Assembly (NCBI GenBank): GCA_045542075.1
Contig: JAZQKI010000025.1
Coordinates: forward strand, 1 to 49,758
Direction of reading: 5' to 3'
Source: SVTX01 sp045542075
Lineage (GTDB): Bacteria; Bacillota; Clostridia; Oscillospirales; CAG-272
DNA: 49,758 nucleotides
The translations under genes were made by a program, and so were the position numbers. This document shows, piece after piece, positions 23,772-32,050 of the stretch. The notes below the pieces were generated by a model. That model searched no databases, was not told where the DNA came from, and saw only the letters and a program-made list of their open reading frames with translations. How positions within the stretch are numbered: position 1 is the first letter of the stretch; each line of letters begins with the position of its first letter.

Positions 23772-23800
23772 ATTATACCACAAGCAAACAAAAAAAGCAA
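23772..23800 (-). promoter_or_regulatory. probable promoter of the aminotransferase gene
   Basis: TATAAT (23772-23777) on the minus strand with a weak TTGCTT (23795-23800) 17 bases upstream, partly inside the helicase terminator. Confidence 0.45.
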
Positions 23801-23842
23801 GGGTAAATTCAAAATTTTGCAAAAAATCTTAATTTACCCTTG
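23798..23842 (-). terminator. terminator of the helicase gene
   Basis: CAAGGGTAAATT and AATTTACCCTTG (23798-23809 and 23831-23842) form a perfect 12-bp stem followed on the minus strand by C and a run of seven T. The helicase TAA stop is inside the 5' arm of the stem. Confidence 0.85.
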
Positions 23843-26248
23843 TTTTTCCCAAAATCTTCGCGCAATTTCTGCAAGAGACGAAGAATTTCCTGCATATTTT
23901 ATGTGTTTCCACTCACTTGGGAACAGTTCTCTGTACCGTGGCTCGGCATAGCGGTCATCAATAAGCACAGCTACACCTCGGTCGCTTTCCCGACGGATGA
24001 CTCTGCCCACCGCCTGAAGCACGCTGTTCATACCCGGGAAGGTATAGGCATAGTCATATCCTTGTGAGCATTTTTCCTCATAATAGTCCCGCATTATGTT
24101 GCGCTCGTTTGAAAGCCCCGGCAGACCGACTCCGACTACTATAACGCCTATAAGTCTGTTTCCGGGAAGGTCTATTCCCTCCGAAAACTGTCCTCCCATA
24201 ACACAAAAGCCTATACGGAGCTTGTTGTCGTCGCAAAAGAAGTCAAGGAACTCCTCTCGGTCGCGGTAGGACATTCCCTTTTTTTGCAGTATAGTCTTGA
24301 CCTTAGGATATTTTGCTGAGAATTTTTCCGCAACCTTTTCCATATAACTGTACGACGGCAGAAAAACTATATAATTCCCCGCACGAGCGGATGCGGTCGC
24401 CGCAACGCATGAGGCGATTCTTGCGTACGATCTTTCCCTGTCCTCGTATCTTGTACTGACTGAATCGACCACCGCCACGCATAAATTCTCGGGTGGGAAC
24501 GGTGACGGGAAGCTGACCGACACTCCCCTTTTTCCGCCGCCGAGAATATCCGCAAAATACTCGGTTGGCGTGAGAGTCGCTGAAAACAGCACCGACGCGC
24601 ATGCGCGGTTTAGCGCCGCGTCCAAAAGACTTGACGGATCAAGGCAGTAGAGCAATATCTCCACCTCGTGATTATTGGTATTTATAAACACCAGATAGTT
24701 GTCTCCAAAGCATTCCTCCGAGACTCTATACTCACGTATTTTTGTGTGTAGCTCCTCAATTTTCTGATATGCGGGGCTATCCGAGTTATATTTGAGCCAT
24801 CTCTCGCACGCCTTTTGGCAGGATGAAAGCTTTTCGGACAAATGCTCGGGCAGCTGCTTTCCTATATAATACCCTATTTTGTTTTGGTTTTGGTCGTATC
24901 GGGTGTTATCCTCACAAAGCAGCTCAAGCTTTTCAAGCTCACGGATAACTCCGTCTATTTCGGGCAGGAGAGTCGAGCTCTCGCCAAGGCACTCGCACGC
25001 GGACTCCAGCTCACCGCTGCATAGCTTTGCGGAGAACAGGTCTTTTGCCCTGTCGGGCAGATTATGCGCCTCATCGATAAGGAAAATATATTTTTCGCCG
25101 CGGCTATTGTCCGCAAAATATCTTTTGAGATATACCGTGGGCGAAAAAATATAGTTATAGTCGCAGATTATGATGTCACAAAGCTCGGATAGATCAAGCG
25201 ACAGCTCGTGAGGACAAACGCGGTGCTTTCTTGCCACGCGCAGAATATCCGCGCGGTCAAACTCAAACCCGCCCTCTATAAGCTCAAATATCGCGCCCTC
25301 GGCTCTGTCGTAATATCCCTTTGCGTAAGGGCATATATCGCCCCTGCAATATGATGACACCCTGCCGCCTGCCTTTGCCTGCTCACAGATACAGCTCTGC
25401 TCCTTCGACGAAAGCACGCAGGTATAGATATTAGCTCCGTGTGAACGCATATTCTGAGCCGCCGCAAGTGCCTCGCGGCGTATGCTCGCCTTTGACGTCA
25501 GATAAAATATCTTATCCGCCACCCTCTCTCCGATGCATTTGACAGAGGGGTAAAGCGTTGAGATCGTCTTTCCTATTCCCGTTGGTGCCTGGCAGAAAAG
25601 TCTGTTTCCGTGCTTGATGTCTCGATAGCACTCCTTTATCATCTCCGCCTGACTCTCACGAAGCTCTCTGTACGGGAATACCGCGTCGGATAGCGCGGGT
25701 ATCCTTTCCCTTTTGGAATAAGACAAAAATTTTCCTCTTTGGTGTATTTTGGAGATCGTTTTGACATAAAGATCACGAAGCTCGTCCAATGATGCGTAGG
25801 AATAGCTCGGATCGACCTCACCTGTTTCGGTGTTGTATGACGCCATGCATAGCTCTACCCCACGCACATCCTTTTGTCTGCACAAAAAATACGCCAGAGT
25901 ATAAAGTCTTGCCCTGTAATAGTCCTCACTTATGAGGGGCGCACCGTATTTGTTTACTATACGGATCTCAATAACGGTGTATCCTTCAGGCTTTTTGATA
26001 ACGCCGTCACACTCTCCGCTTACAAAATAGTATACGTCATCAAGACGCAATGTGTTCGTAAGCGATACGTTCAGATAATATTCCCCGCCCATAGCTGACG
26101 CGAGTCTGGGAGAGACTGCGCGCTTGAGCTTTGTCGCCGAGGTGTATTCCCTCGCCGCGTAGCCGTCAAGATCATGCCTTCCGAATATGTTAAAGCAGAG
26201 CTGATCTGCGGATATTTCTATATGATCGTACTCAAGACTGTATTTCAC
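23834..26248 (-). CDS. Rad3/DinG-like Fe-S helicase with an N-terminal PD-(D/E)XK-like domain
   Basis: An 804-residue superfamily 2 helicase. The N-terminal 180 residues resemble a PD-(D/E)XK nuclease fold (GECDGVI and TVIEIR, with Asp81, Glu94 and Arg96). The usual catalytic Lys is Arg, so nuclease activity is doubtful. Walker A is APTGIGKT (221-228). Cys286, Cys288, Cys301 and Cys306 are candidates for the XPD-type [4Fe-4S] cluster. The DEAH box is 392-395, and the C-terminal motor includes GQFSEGIDLPGNRL and QAVGRVIRRESDRG. It probably unwinds DNA in repair. Start is a GTG at 26248 with GGCAGGG upstream. Own promoter, divergent from mecA. Confidence 0.88.
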   Translation of the reverse strand: MKYSLEYDHIEISADQLCFNIFGRHDLDGYAAREYTSATKLKRAVSPRLASAMGGEYYLNVSLTNTLRLDDVYYFVSGECDGVIKKPEGYTVIEIRIVNKYGAPLISEDYYRARLYTLAYFLCRQKDVRGVELCMASYNTETGEVDPSYSYASLDELRDLYVKTISKIHQRGKFLSYSKRERIPALSDAVFPYRELRESQAEMIKECYRDIKHGNRLFCQAPTGIGKTISTLYPSVKCIGERVADKIFYLTSKASIRREALAAAQNMRSHGANIYTCVLSSKEQSCICEQAKAGGRVSSYCRGDICPYAKGYYDRAEGAIFELIEGGFEFDRADILRVARKHRVCPHELSLDLSELCDIIICDYNYIFSPTVYLKRYFADNSRGEKYIFLIDEAHNLPDRAKDLFSAKLCSGELESACECLGESSTLLPEIDGVIRELEKLELLCEDNTRYDQNQNKIGYYIGKQLPEHLSEKLSSCQKACERWLKYNSDSPAYQKIEELHTKIREYRVSEECFGDNYLVFINTNNHEVEILLYCLDPSSLLDAALNRACASVLFSATLTPTEYFADILGGGKRGVSVSFPSPFPPENLCVAVVDSVSTRYEDRERSYARIASCVAATASARAGNYIVFLPSYSYMEKVAEKFSAKYPKVKTILQKKGMSYRDREEFLDFFCDDNKLRIGFCVMGGQFSEGIDLPGNRLIGVIVVGVGLPGLSNERNIMRDYYEEKCSQGYDYAYTFPGMNSVLQAVGRVIRRESDRGVAVLIDDRYAEPRYRELFPSEWKHIKYAGNSSSLAEIARRFWEKQG

Positions 26249-26284
26249 ACCGACGCCCTGCCTTTCATAGAATAATACAAGATT

Positions 26285-26313
26285 ATTATAACAAAAGTGC
26301 GGGATTATGTCAA
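26285..26313 (-). promoter_or_regulatory. sigma-A promoter of the helicase gene
   Basis: TTGACA (26308-26313) and TATAAT (26285-26290) on the minus strand, 17-base spacer. Its -35 box is 23 nt from the -35 box of the divergent mecA promoter. Confidence 0.88.
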
Positions 26314-26336
26314 CAAAATTACCAATATTTTAGGAC

Positions 26337-26365
26337 TTACAATCCTCGCCGAAATGTATTATAAT
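26337..26365 (+). promoter_or_regulatory. sigma-A promoter of mecA
   Basis: TTACAA (26337-26342) and TATAAT (26360-26365) with a 17-base spacer. A short AGCCTA/TAGGCT hairpin lies in the leader just before the RBS. Confidence 0.75.
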
Positions 26366-26410
26366 ATTAGTGTGGATACAAGCCTATAGAATAGGCTGGA
26401 AAGGATTTTT

Positions 26411-26998
26411 ATGGAACTCATTGTAATAAGTGACGACAAGCTTAAAATAATGCTCTCCGAGGAGGATATGCAACGCTATCATATCTCGGGCGACGAGCTT
26501 GACTATTCCAAGCTCTCCACAAGGACAGTGCTTAAAAGCATTTTGACCGATGCCAAAAATCTTACGGGATTTGACACCGAGGGCGAAAGATTCTTTGTTC
26601 AGCTTTTCACGTCTGCCCATGGTGGCTGCGAGCTTTTTATCACCAAGGGTGAGCAAGACGACTATACTGTCGATACACCAAAGGAAAAAGCTCCTCTCTC
26701 TCCCCGCCGTACATATCAAAGTCTGTATTCCTTTGATTCATTCTATAATCTTATATCATCCTGCAGACGGCTTACTCCGTTTAAGGAGGATATTGACAGC
26801 ACCGCCTACTCGGATATTTCGGGAAGATATTTTCTTTCCCTCAAGCATGCAAATCTCTCTCCCTACACGCGGCTTGACAAATTTACGTTTTTGCTTGAAT
26901 ACGGCAAGCGTGAAAATCTCGAGAGCTTTGAGCGATACATTCAGGAATACGGAAGCTGGATATGCAAGGACGCAGTATCAGTCCTTGGCTTGCTCTAA
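26411..26998 (+). CDS. mecA: adaptor protein MecA
   Basis: A 195-residue MecA-family adaptor, which hands substrates to the ClpC unfoldase of the ClpCP protease. The N-terminal domain (MELIVISDDKLKIMLSEEDM, residues 1-85) includes the acidic substrate-binding region. The C-terminal domain (about 100-195: YSFDSFYNLISSCRRL, FLLEYG) binds ClpC. Length is slightly short compared with B. subtilis MecA (218 residues) through a shorter linker. RBS AAAGGA. No clpC is in the window. Confidence 0.9.
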   Translation: MELIVISDDKLKIMLSEEDMQRYHISGDELDYSKLSTRTVLKSILTDAKNLTGFDTEGERFFVQLFTSAHGGCELFITKGEQDDYTVDTPKEKAPLSPRRTYQSLYSFDSFYNLISSCRRLTPFKEDIDSTAYSDISGRYFLSLKHANLSPYTRLDKFTFLLEYGKRENLESFERYIQEYGSWICKDAVSVLGLL

Positions 26999-27013
26999 AA
27001 TTTCATTTTCCTA

Positions 27014-27042
27014 TTGAAATCACGGATATTTTTTGATATAAT
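27014..27042 (+). promoter_or_regulatory. sigma-A promoter of the uracil-DNA glycosylase gene
   Basis: TTGAAA (27014-27019) and TATAAT (27037-27042), 17-base spacer, 32 nt before the start codon. Confidence 0.8.
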
Positions 27043-27074
27043 AATGTCAGATTATATCCTTTGGAGGTTTTGAT

Positions 27075-27623
27075 ATGACTTGGGATGAGCTGAGAGCTGC
27101 CTGTGAGAGCTGTGAAAAATGCGAGCTGTGTAAGACTCGCACAAATTGCGTTTTCGGCGTGGGCAACACAAACGCAGATATTATGTTCGTTGGCGAAGCA
27201 CCCGGACAGCAGGAGGATCTTTCGGGCACTCCCTTCGTTGGCCGCGCGGGTCAGCTGCTTGACAAATATCTTTACGCTATTGATATAAAGCGCGAGGACG
27301 TTTATATCGCAAACATTCTCAAATGCCGTCCTCCCCAGAACCGCGATCCCCGTCCCGACGAGGAGGAGGCTTGCATAGACTATCTCCGCGAGCAGGTAAA
27401 GCTTATTAACCCAAAGGTTATCGTCTGTCTCGGACGAATTTCGGCTATGAAGCTTATAAAGCCTGATTTCAAGATAACACAGGAGCACGGTATGTGGTTC
27501 AAAAAGGGCAACTATCTTATGACCGCGGTCTACCACCCCGCCGCCCTTCTCCGCGATCCTCGCAAAAAAGAGGATATGCTCCGCGATATGCAGAAGATAA
27601 AGGAAAAGATACAGGAAATCTGA
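27075..27623 (+). CDS. type-4 uracil-DNA glycosylase
   Basis: A 182-residue Fe-S uracil-DNA glycosylase that removes uracil arising from cytosine deamination. Cluster ligands are by family pattern Cys13 and Cys16 (CEKC), Cys84 (LKCRPP) and Cys100. The active-site motif GEAPGQQED and the second motif VYHPAALLR are intact. Strong RBS TTTGGAGG precedes the ATG, and a bidirectional terminator follows. It sits alone, between mecA and the convergent divIC operon. Confidence 0.95.
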   Translation: MTWDELRAACESCEKCELCKTRTNCVFGVGNTNADIMFVGEAPGQQEDLSGTPFVGRAGQLLDKYLYAIDIKREDVYIANILKCRPPQNRDPRPDEEEACIDYLREQVKLINPKVIVCLGRISAMKLIKPDFKITQEHGMWFKKGNYLMTAVYHPAALLRDPRKKEDMLRDMQKIKEKIQEI

Positions 27624-27648
27624 AATAAATTTCCGTGTATCTTGCAAC

Positions 27649-27682
27649 AAAAAAAGGAAACCTTTTCAGGTTTCCTTTTTTA
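27649..27682. terminator. bidirectional terminator
   Basis: AAGGAAACC (27654-27662) pairs with GGTTTCCTT (27669-27677), with an A-run before and a T-run after. It ends the UDG gene and the divIC operon, whose stop codon overlaps its right side. Confidence 0.92.
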
Positions 27683-28093
27683 ATCGTTCAGATCACTGTA
27701 ATATACTATCTCGTCAGGCAGAAAAAGTCCAAGCTTTTCCTTTGCGATGCGAATTATATAGTCCTTATCGGTAAGCGGAATACCAAGCAGATATTCCGTT
27801 TCCTCAATGTTTTCCTCGGTTTCTTTTATCTGCTCGCTCAAAGCTCTCTTTTGATTCTGCAGCTCGGAGTATCTTATAAAGCCAGCTATAAAAATAATTA
27901 CCGCTGAAATAAGCAGTCCTATCAAAAGAAGCTTCAATGAGGTGGAAACAAGAGGTCTCCTCGCCGCTACGCTGACCGCCTCCGCTACAGGGGATTTCTC
28001 GTCGGGTAGCTCGTATTCTATATCTTCGGTATTATTTTCAAGGTCAGAATCTGATTCTTCCGCTTCGTTTATATCCCACGCCTTTTCCGACAT
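27680..28093 (-). CDS. divIC: septum formation initiator DivIC/FtsB
   Basis: A 137-residue bitopic protein: an acidic cytoplasmic N-terminus (1-45), one transmembrane segment (about 54-72) and an extracytoplasmic coiled coil (73-100) followed by AKEKLGLFLPDEIVYYSD, the conserved FtsB/DivIC tail. It forms the FtsL-DivIB-DivIC complex that activates septal peptidoglycan synthesis. Strong RBS AGAGGAGG. Its first 50 nt overlap the end of yabQ in another frame. The yabP-yabQ-divIC order is the same as in B. subtilis. Confidence 0.92.
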   Translation of the reverse strand: MSEKAWDINEAEESDSDLENNTEDIEYELPDEKSPVAEAVSVAARRPLVSTSLKLLLIGLLISAVIIFIAGFIRYSELQNQKRALSEQIKETEENIEETEYLLGIPLTDKDYIIRIAKEKLGLFLPDEIVYYSDLND

Positions 28094-28631
28094 TCACAAA
28101 ATCCTCCTCTTGTATTTCGGGCGTATTCTGAGCCGCTGTCTGTAATGCACGAAGCCTTCTTGCTTCTCTTGCGGTCTTAACCCGTAATACTATTTTAGCA
28201 AGAATTTTGCCTATTGTCAAGTGATAGAGCAAAATCAATTTGGATTTGATAAATTTCAGCGGAACAAGCAGAATTTTAATAAGCTTGAGAATAATGCCGT
28301 ATATAAACCTCAAAAATCTGCGAAAAAGTATTCCGAGAGATATTCTGAAGCAAATAAATCCCAAAAACATAACAGGCAATACTATCGCTCTGAAAAAGCC
28401 CCTGTTTGAATAATACATAAGAAGCAACGCCGTCACGCCGCATGACAGGCAAAACAAAAAGTCAAAAACAAAAAGCAGGCAGGAAAATATTATTTTTATA
28501 AATCTTTTTGCGTCCTCGGAAGGTCCCTTAAGCGCGGTGGCAAACACGTCGTATATCGCTCCAAGTATAGCTCCCGACAGAAACGACCGCAGTATTAAGA
28601 TCAGAGTCTCCCCCTGAAAATTGAATATCAT
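28044..28631 (-). CDS. yabQ: spore cortex protein YabQ
   Basis: A 195-residue membrane protein with about four or five transmembrane segments and a basic C-terminal tail. FQGETLILILRSFLSGAILGAIYDVF at the N-terminus is typical of YabQ, which in B. subtilis is needed for cortex formation around the forespore. The RBS AAAGGA is spaced rather far from the ATG. The 3' end overlaps divIC by 50 nt. Position after yabP supports the assignment. Confidence 0.9.
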   Translation of the reverse strand: MIFNFQGETLILILRSFLSGAILGAIYDVFATALKGPSEDAKRFIKIIFSCLLFVFDFLFCLSCGVTALLLMYYSNRGFFRAIVLPVMFLGFICFRISLGILFRRFLRFIYGIILKLIKILLVPLKFIKSKLILLYHLTIGKILAKIVLRVKTAREARRLRALQTAAQNTPEIQEEDFVNVGKGVGYKRSGRIRF

Positions 28632-28662
28632 ATTTCAGATAATTCCTTTCCGAGTCGTCAGC

Positions 28663-28920
28663 TTATCTTTTCCCGAAAAGCTTTTTCTTTTGAACTGTAT
28701 TGTCGAAGTAGTAAACTCCGTCTATTCTGCCGTCCACCTCAACTACTCCCTGCTCCACGTTCAAAACACCGATATGTAGTCCATCACCCTCAACGGTCAT
28801 ACCTCCGCAGCCTGTTTGTAGCACTACCTCGCCCTCGTCAAAGCTTATAACGTCCTCAACTCCGTTTATTTTTATATTCTGTCTTGATTCTGACACAAAT
28901 GAATGTACTCTTTCCGGCAT
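28663..28920 (-). CDS. yabP: sporulation protein YabP
   Basis: An 85-residue YabP/YqfC-family protein. The pattern is compact beta-rich repeats: INGVEDVISFDEGEVVLQT, GMTVEGDGLHIGVLNVEQGVVEVDGRIDGVYY. YabP is a sporulation protein needed in the mother cell. The start at 28920 (MPERVHSF) has GGAGG upstream; that site is inside the 3' arm of the hairpin at 28927-28963. A candidate sigma-E promoter lies 30 nt upstream. Confidence 0.92.
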   Translation of the reverse strand: MPERVHSFVSESRQNIKINGVEDVISFDEGEVVLQTGCGGMTVEGDGLHIGVLNVEQGVVEVDGRIDGVYYFDNTVQKKKLFGKR

Positions 28921-28926
28921 AAAAAA

Positions 28927-28963
28927 CCTCCGCATAATAATGTTTGTACATTATATGCGGAGA
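28927..28963 (-). terminator. hairpin between rqcP and yabP covering the yabP ribosome binding site
   Basis: CTCCGCATA (28928-28936) pairs with TATGCGGAG (28954-28962), and the stem continues inward to about 15 bp with one bulge. On the minus strand it is followed by a run of six T and then the yabP ATG. The 3' arm contains the GCGGAGG ribosome binding site. It can act as an attenuator or as a translational block for transcripts from upstream. Confidence 0.75.
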
Positions 28964-28978
28964 TTTTTTCAATTATTC
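28950..28978 (-). promoter_or_regulatory. candidate sigma-E promoter of yabPQ-divIC
   Basis: GAATAAT (28972-28978) and CATATAAT (28950-28957) on the minus strand are 14 bases apart, close to the sigma-E pattern. In B. subtilis yabP and yabQ are expressed in the mother cell, which fits. The -35 box overlaps the last codons of rqcP and the -10 box overlaps the hairpin. Confidence 0.55.
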
Positions 28979-29214
28979 AATACCTCGTAAAGCGACGATG
29001 CATCTGCCTTGGCGGTATAATCCTTAATATCCAAAACTCTGACCTTGAGATTTCTCTGGCCAAAGCTTATCTCGATAATATCGCCTGTTTTGACCTCATA
29101 CGAGGCCTTGGCCTGTCTTCCGTTCACGGTCACGTGCTCGGCGTCGCAAGCCTCGTTGGCGACTGTTCTGCGCTTTATGATTCTTGAAACCTTGAGATAT
29201 TTATCAAGTCTCAT
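28969..29214 (-). CDS. rqcP: S4-domain RNA-binding protein RqcP (YabO)
   Basis: An 81-residue protein that is nearly all S4 domain: MRLDKYLKVSRIIKRRTVANEACD, VTVNGRQAKASYEVKTGDIIEI. In B. subtilis RqcP (YabO) works with RqcH on stalled 50S subunits to add C-terminal alanine tails. The place between a hup gene and yabP agrees. The start overlaps the HU stop as ATGA, so the two are translationally coupled. Confidence 0.93.
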   Translation of the reverse strand: MRLDKYLKVSRIIKRRTVANEACDAEHVTVNGRQAKASYEVKTGDIIEISFGQRNLKVRVLDIKDYTAKADASSLYEVLNN

Positions 29215-29486
29215 CCATTAACCTTTTCCTTAAGAGTGCTGCCTGCACTGAAGGATACGTACTTGGAAGCTGCGATCTGAACTGTCTCACCTGTCTTGGG
29301 GTTTCTTCCTTCTCTTGCTGCACGATCCTTAACCTCGAAGGAACCGAAGCCTGTGAGCTTGATATCCTCGCCTGCTGCGAGAGTCTCGGAGATAACGTCA
29401 AGAACTGCGCCAACAGCCTCTGCTGCTGCCTTCTTGGAGATGCCAGCCTTAGCTGCAACTGCTTCTGTAAGCTGTAACTTATTCAT
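29211..29486 (-). CDS. hup: HU family DNA-binding protein
   Basis: A 91-residue HU: NKLQLTEAVAAKAGISKKAA, LTGFGSFEVKDRAAREGRNPKTGE are diagnostic. It bends and compacts DNA. Strong promoter (29525-29553) and RBS AAGGAAGG, as expected for an abundant protein. Insertion of hup between mazG and rqcP is a difference from B. subtilis but fits Clostridial clusters. Confidence 0.97.
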   Translation of the reverse strand: MNKLQLTEAVAAKAGISKKAAAEAVGAVLDVISETLAAGEDIKLTGFGSFEVKDRAAREGRNPKTGETVQIAASKYVSFSAGSTLKEKVNG

Positions 29487-29524
29487 GGTAAAATACCTTC
29501 CTTTTTTATTTTTTATGCATTTTG

Positions 29525-29553
29525 ATTATAACACACTTTTTATTATTTTTCAA
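29525..29553 (-). promoter_or_regulatory. sigma-A promoter of hup-rqcP
   Basis: TTGAAA (29548-29553) and TATAAT (29525-29530) on the minus strand with a 17-base spacer. Confidence 0.85.
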
Positions 29554-29622
29554 TAGTTTTTAGAGAAATTTTAGCCAAAAAGTCACATTTTTTACAAAAA
29601 AATCATCAAGAAAAGCAAATTT

Positions 29623-30435
29623 TTAGTGTTTTATGCTATCCCAAACCTCATCAAGCTCTGTCATGCTCAGATCTTCAACACTTTTTCCTTGCGCTATAAC
29701 AGCTTTTTCAACCCTTGAAAAACGGTCGATAAACTTGTTTGTTGCGCCGAAAAGAGCCTCCTCGGAGTTAACTCCGAGCTTGCGCGCAAGACTTGTGACG
29801 GTCAAAAGCAGGTCTCCAAGCTCCTCCTGAATATCCTCTTTATTCCCCGTTTTCGCGGCAGCTTTTACCTCGTCTATCTCCTCGTACAGCTTTGAATACA
29901 CATCATCAATATTTTCAAAATCGAAAAAGCTTGCTTTCTTGCCAACCTTCTGCGCTCTGATAAGCGCGGGAAGCATAGGAGGAATTGCGGTCAGCTTGTC
30001 AGTCAGAGTCAGCCTGCTCTTTTCCTGCACCTTTATCTGCTCCCAATTACTCAGCACTTCTGTGCTGTCCTTGACCTGAACCGTGCCAAAAACGTGAGGA
30101 TGACGGTGTATGAGCTTTGCGCAGATGTCGTTTGCCACGTCGTCAATATCAAATCTTTGCTCCTCAGTCTCAATTCTTGCGTGGAATACCACCTGCAAAA
30201 GCACGTCGCCAAGCTCCTCACGCAAAAGCACGGGGTCCTCGGTGTCTATTGCCTCGATTACCTCGTAGGTCTCCTCGATAAAGTCGTTTCGGATGCTCTT
30301 GTGAGTCTGCTCGATATCCCATGGACATCCGCCCTCGCTGCGCAAAAGCTCAACTATAAGCACCAGGTCATCAAAGGAGTATCTGTCCTTTTCCAAAAGC
30401 TCTCTCTTTTTTGAAATTATTTGTTCGGTGTTCAT
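29623..30435 (-). CDS. mazG: nucleoside triphosphate pyrophosphohydrolase MazG
   Basis: A 270-residue MazG with two MazG domains (about residues 15-115 and 150-260). The metal-binding pattern is clear: CPWDIEQTHKSIRNDFIEETYEVIEAID and REELGDVLLQVVFHARI. It hydrolyses NTPs to NMP and PPi, removing non-canonical nucleotides. It lies between the SpoVB-like flippase and hup, as yabN does in B. subtilis, although it lacks the extra methylase-like domain of YabN. RBS AAAGGA. Confidence 0.95.
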   Translation of the reverse strand: MNTEQIISKKRELLEKDRYSFDDLVLIVELLRSEGGCPWDIEQTHKSIRNDFIEETYEVIEAIDTEDPVLLREELGDVLLQVVFHARIETEEQRFDIDDVANDICAKLIHRHPHVFGTVQVKDSTEVLSNWEQIKVQEKSRLTLTDKLTAIPPMLPALIRAQKVGKKASFFDFENIDDVYSKLYEEIDEVKAAAKTGNKEDIQEELGDLLLTVTSLARKLGVNSEEALFGATNKFIDRFSRVEKAVIAQGKSVEDLSMTELDEVWDSIKH

Positions 30436-30463
30436 TTTTTATTCCTTTACTTTATGTATTTAT

Positions 30464-32038
30464 TTACGTATTATTTCTCAAAAGTAATATGTTTATTTCC
30501 TTTTTGTTAAGTGTACGTGTAACAAGCAACAGCAGCACGTAAATTATTGCCGCCGCAACTATTCCGCAAAGAGTCCTCAGCCTATCGCTGTCGCAGAGCC
30601 TTTGCAACGTATCGTAGATCATAAACGCCCCCGCGCAGGATATTATCGCACACAAATAGGGCTTGACAAGAATATCCGAAAATTTGAGCTCAAGCGGAGA
30701 ATGCTTGGATAAAAAATAGAAGTTTATTGCGCTTATACAAAAGTCACACACAAACGTTCCAACGGGTATTCCGTACATATTGATATCAGGATCCCCTACC
30801 GCAATATAGCAAACCGCAATTTTAAGCGCAGAGCCTACAAGCATTGAGACAAGCGGAAGACTCGGCTTTCCGTATGCCTGAAGCAGTGAATTCTGCACTG
30901 TAATAAAACAGGACAGAAGCACAGAGAGGCCAAGTATGGAAAGCAGTGGAGATGAATAGGCTATCGCCTGTGTCTCACCCGAAAATATAAGCTCCAAGAT
31001 GGGAGTTGAAAAGAGTGTAAGACCCGCTCCCATTGGGGCGGCTATCAGTGAGGTCAGCTTGAACGCCCTTTTTGCGATCTGATTCTGAGCGCCCAGATCC
31101 CCCTCTGCGCGAGCCGAGGAAATAGTCGGCACGAGCGGTAGAGCTATCGCACTCACGAGTGCGGGAGTAAGGCTGAAAAGCGGTATGGCGAGTGTTGTAT
31201 AGCTTCCGTAAATGGAGTTTACAAGCTCGCTTCCGTATCCAAGGCTTCCAAGTCTGCGGAATATCATTGTCATATCTATCAGCTTTGTCACGCTCAGTAC
31301 CGACGCCGAAAGAGTTATCGGGAGTGTTGTTTTCATAAGAGATGAAAATATTTTGCGCCCCTCACCCGCATCCTCGTCCCTGACAATAGTTTTTCCCTTT
31401 GCCATGAACAAATAGAGCGCGGATAGCGCCTCCGCCAATGTTAAGCCAAGCACCGCCGCGCCCGCGATCCGAGGCGCGTCAAGACCGAGTCTTATACCAA
31501 CCTCTGCAAATATCAGTCCGAAAATCAGCTTTCCCGCCGCCTCTATGACCTGCGAGATCGCTGTTTGCTTCATCTGTCCGAGCCCCTGAAAATATCCCCT
31601 CGCCGCGCTCGACAGGCATATAAAGAATATCGCGGGGGATATGCAGAGCAATGAAAAATACGTCTTCGGCGTGCCTAAAAAATGCGAAAGCGGATATGCA
31701 AGTCCAATTATGAGCGTCATACAAGCAACACCGAGTATCAGGAAGGTAAGCAGTGCCACTCTGAATATCCTTCGTCTGCGTCGCTCGTCCTCCTTGGACG
31801 AGATAAGCAACGACATAGCCACGGGTATTCCCGACGTGGAGATAACGCAGAATGCCGCGTATATCTCATAAGCTGAATTAAAGTATCCCATGCCTGTGCT
31901 GCCGAGAAGCTTCAGCATGGGAACCTTGTAAATAAGACCTATTATTTTAACGATGACCGTGGAGAGCGTCAGAACGTAAACTCCAGAAATAAATTTTTTC
32001 CCTTTTTCCGTCCTTTTAGTCTCAACGGTATTTTTCAA
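30464..32038 (-). CDS. SpoVB/YabM-like MOP flippase
   Basis: A 524-residue polytopic protein with about 14 hydrophobic segments. GVYVLTLSTVIVKIIGLIYKVPMLKLLGSTGMGYFNSAYEIY is typical of SpoVB/YabM-type exporters, which in B. subtilis include the lipid II flippase-like SpoVB (spore cortex) and YabM. Gene order (before mazG, hup, rqcP, yabP) suggests the yabM position. The start is a TTG at 32038 with GAGGGGTG upstream. The substrate cannot be inferred from sequence. Confidence 0.85.
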   Translation of the reverse strand: MKNTVETKRTEKGKKFISGVYVLTLSTVIVKIIGLIYKVPMLKLLGSTGMGYFNSAYEIYAAFCVISTSGIPVAMSLLISSKEDERRRRRIFRVALLTFLILGVACMTLIIGLAYPLSHFLGTPKTYFSLLCISPAIFFICLSSAARGYFQGLGQMKQTAISQVIEAAGKLIFGLIFAEVGIRLGLDAPRIAGAAVLGLTLAEALSALYLFMAKGKTIVRDEDAGEGRKIFSSLMKTTLPITLSASVLSVTKLIDMTMIFRRLGSLGYGSELVNSIYGSYTTLAIPLFSLTPALVSAIALPLVPTISSARAEGDLGAQNQIAKRAFKLTSLIAAPMGAGLTLFSTPILELIFSGETQAIAYSSPLLSILGLSVLLSCFITVQNSLLQAYGKPSLPLVSMLVGSALKIAVCYIAVGDPDINMYGIPVGTFVCDFCISAINFYFLSKHSPLELKFSDILVKPYLCAIISCAGAFMIYDTLQRLCDSDRLRTLCGIVAAAIIYVLLLLVTRTLNKKEINILLLRNNT

Positions 32039-32050
32039 GAATTACACCCC

